Below are positions 5,767 to 6,652 of a stretch of DNA of 6,652 nucleotides, piece after piece. Numbering within the stretch: position 1 is the first letter of the stretch; each line of letters opens with the position of its first letter. The notes under the pieces are model-generated. The model was not told the origin of the DNA. It was given only the letters and a program-made list of their open reading frames with translations, and did not search any database. The stretch is taken from NCBI GenBank assembly GCA_019247245.1, contig JAFAPF010000496.1, forward strand, positions 1-6,652. Direction: 5' to 3'. The DNA comes from Rubrobacter sp. (GTDB lineage: Bacteria > Actinomycetota > Rubrobacteria > Rubrobacterales > Rubrobacteraceae). A program made the position numbers and the translations under genes.

Positions 5767-5937
5767 TTGGAGAACAAAGGAGAGGTTTGCCTCGAGGAAG
5801 AGGTCGAGCGTATGCGGCGTTCGGGGATGTCCACGACCGAGATCGCCCGAAAGATGGGTGTGGACCCAGGTTGGGTAGAAAGCTTGGTCTCTATGTGGGA
5901 GGGTGGAGGGTCCTCTGGAGAAAAAAGTGAGCGTTAG
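5767..5937 (+). CDS. small helix-turn-helix protein
   Basis: This is a 56-residue protein from a TTG start at 5767. GGGAGG at 5755-5760 lies six bases upstream, which favours this start over the ATG at 5725; that earlier start has no ribosome site and would add 14 residues. The centre reads VERMRRSGMSTTEIARKMGVDPGWVESLVSMW (13-44; first helix 10-18, HTH about 21-42), the resolvase/homeodomain-like pattern 'G-S-x-x-E-I-A-x-x-x-G-V'. A short Gly/Ser-rich charged tail follows. There is no second domain, so it either binds DNA as a bare HTH or acts as an accessory to another protein. It is transcribed divergently from the AKR operon across 285 bases that hold the CTAAGGTCAC repeats. Control of that operon or of itself is possible but unproven. 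Its short length lowers certainty, but the motif and ribosome site agree. Confidence 0.72.
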   Translation: MENKGEVCLEEEVERMRRSGMSTTEIARKMGVDPGWVESLVSMWEGGGSSGEKSER

Positions 5938-6253
5938 GAAACTAAGTCGACGCGATCCAACTCGCAAGTTCCCGGCAAAAGAGCAACTACCCACTGTGGC
6001 CCAATCTCACCAGGAAGGTGCTCAAAAGTACTTTTAAGGTAGGAATGCACCATGTATATGCCCTCGAGTTGCCTAAGAGGCCGCGCGTTGCGCAAGCGCT
6101 ACGCATGGGGTTTCTATGCCATATGAGCTCTTTGCCCTCTGCTCGTACACCTGAGCAGGTAAGGGTGTCTCTCATAGCGTCCGGAATGATCTCGTTGCCC
6201 GCATAGGAACCGGCTAGGAAATTGCAAGGTGTTGTGAAGCGCTGGAGGGTAAG
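5938..6253. other. 316-base non-coding stretch before the EEP gene
   Basis: An open frame at 6018-6206 begins with GTG, but its ribosome-like AGGAAG abuts the start and its product has no recognisable pattern, so I leave it out. Visible structure is limited to a 12-base palindrome AAAAGTACTTTT (6024-6035) and an imperfect ACCTG-AG-CAGGT repeat (6149-6160). I see no tRNA, terminator or clear promoter. Confidence 0.5.
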
Positions 6254-6652
6254 ATGGCATCGCTAAAGATCCGCCTGTTGACCTACAACATTCTAAAAGG
6301 TGGGTATGGACGCGAGGCGGAGATCATCGAGGTGATCAAAGCAGTTGTTCCAGATGTGGTCGTCGTACAGGAAGTGACAGAGGCATCCTGCTTCCGGCGT
6401 ATCGCCACAGCGCTAGGGATGACTCCCTGCCTGGCCGACAGCCGGCGTCATTTATCGTTGCGGGTCGGTCTGCTCAGCCAATTGCCTATTCTGGATTTTC
6501 GCACACTTTATCTGTGGCCGGTATGGCCGGGTTGCTTACAGACGACTGTTCAGCTTGCAAACGGGTGCTCTCTGGCGGTGTATGGCCTGCACCTGGCTGC
6601 CTACTATCCATGGCTCCTCGAATGGTGGCGCACGTATCAGATGCGCGCCCTA
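6254..6652 (+). CDS. endonuclease/exonuclease/phosphatase (EEP) family protein, N-terminal part
   Basis: 133 codons are open to the right edge, so the gene is incomplete. The start ATG has GGAGG at 6244-6248, five bases upstream. The N-terminus shows the EEP metal-site order: RLLTYNI with Asn12, PDVVVVQEV with Asp34 and Glu40, and GLHLAAYYP with His113 near the end of the visible part. The family's 'N-I...QE...H' spacing fits. Members are Mg2+-dependent phosphodiesterases that cleave nucleic acids, phosphoinositides or sphingomyelin, or act as small phosphatases, so a substrate cannot be named. The second catalytic half (the 'GDfN' and C-terminal 'SDH' motifs) lies beyond the window. There is no signal peptide, so it is probably cytoplasmic. 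Aromatic residues are unusually dense at 117-128 (YYPWLLEWWRTY), which might mark a membrane-facing or substrate loop. Confidence 0.85.
   Translation, partial: MASLKIRLLTYNILKGGYGREAEIIEVIKAVVPDVVVVQEVTEASCFRRIATALGMTPCLADSRRHLSLRVGLLSQLPILDFRTLYLWPVWPGCLQTTVQLANGCSLAVYGLHLAAYYPWLLEWWRTYQMRAL

Noticed and set aside
6024..6035. 12-base palindrome AAAAGTACTTTT
   Set aside because: One or two such palindromes are expected by chance in about 6.6 kb, and nothing else marks the site.
5679..6129. 13-base exact repeat TGCCATATGAGCT at 5679-5691 and 6117-6129
   Set aside because: A single 13-base match in a window of this size is expected by chance fairly often. No longer similarity or flanking element structure is seen.
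6018..6206. 62-codon plus-strand frame before the EEP gene
   Set aside because: The GTG start has its ribosome-like sequence directly abutting, the product matches no pattern, and the opposite strand is equally open.

Overview
The window looks like accessory chromosome from a free-living, probably thermo- or stress-tolerant actinobacterium. A Rubrobacter-like lineage is my best guess. It rests on the combination of an F420/deazaflavin-type nitroreductase-like gene, a DUF4395 membrane protein, a DUF2173 protein and a probable TTG start behind a strong Shine-Dalgarno sequence. This is inference from gene content only; no phylogenetic marker is present. Coding density is low for a bacterium: three stretches of 316 to 608 bases hold no convincing gene.

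Layout, left to right. The 5' part of a small minus-strand gene (1-136) runs off the left edge and is preceded by a cluster of TACAAG repeats. A long non-coding stretch leads to a plus-strand DUF4395 membrane protein (548-1003). Next comes a plus-strand deazaflavin-dependent nitroreductase/quinone reductase-like gene whose C-terminal part sits in another frame (1220-1682), so it is broken or carries a sequencing error. A 608-base non-coding stretch with several stem-loops then precedes a plus-strand DUF2173 protein with an unusual Pro/Glu-rich tail (2291-2992). A 14-pair stem-loop at 3027-3056 separates it from a convergent minus-strand block.

That minus-strand block reads aldo/keto reductase (4495-5481), then SDR oxidoreductase (3691-4437), then a YetF/DUF421 membrane protein (3111-3629). 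The gaps are about 60 bases, so it is probably one operon, though a small terminator-like hairpin lies just before the SDR gene. Two NAD(P)H-dependent carbonyl reductases with a membrane protein suggest detoxification or redox and envelope-stress housekeeping, but no specific substrate can be read from sequence. Divergent from the block, past perfect tandem 10-base repeats, is a 56-residue helix-turn-helix protein (5767-5937). The window ends inside an endonuclease/exonuclease/phosphatase (EEP) family gene (6254 to the right edge).

I do not see a CRISPR array, tRNA, rRNA, intact mobile element or recognisable defence or biosynthetic system. The points most worth a second look are the structured leader and tailed DUF2173 protein, the frameshifted nitroreductase, and the repeat-bearing divergent region between the small HTH gene and the reductase operon.
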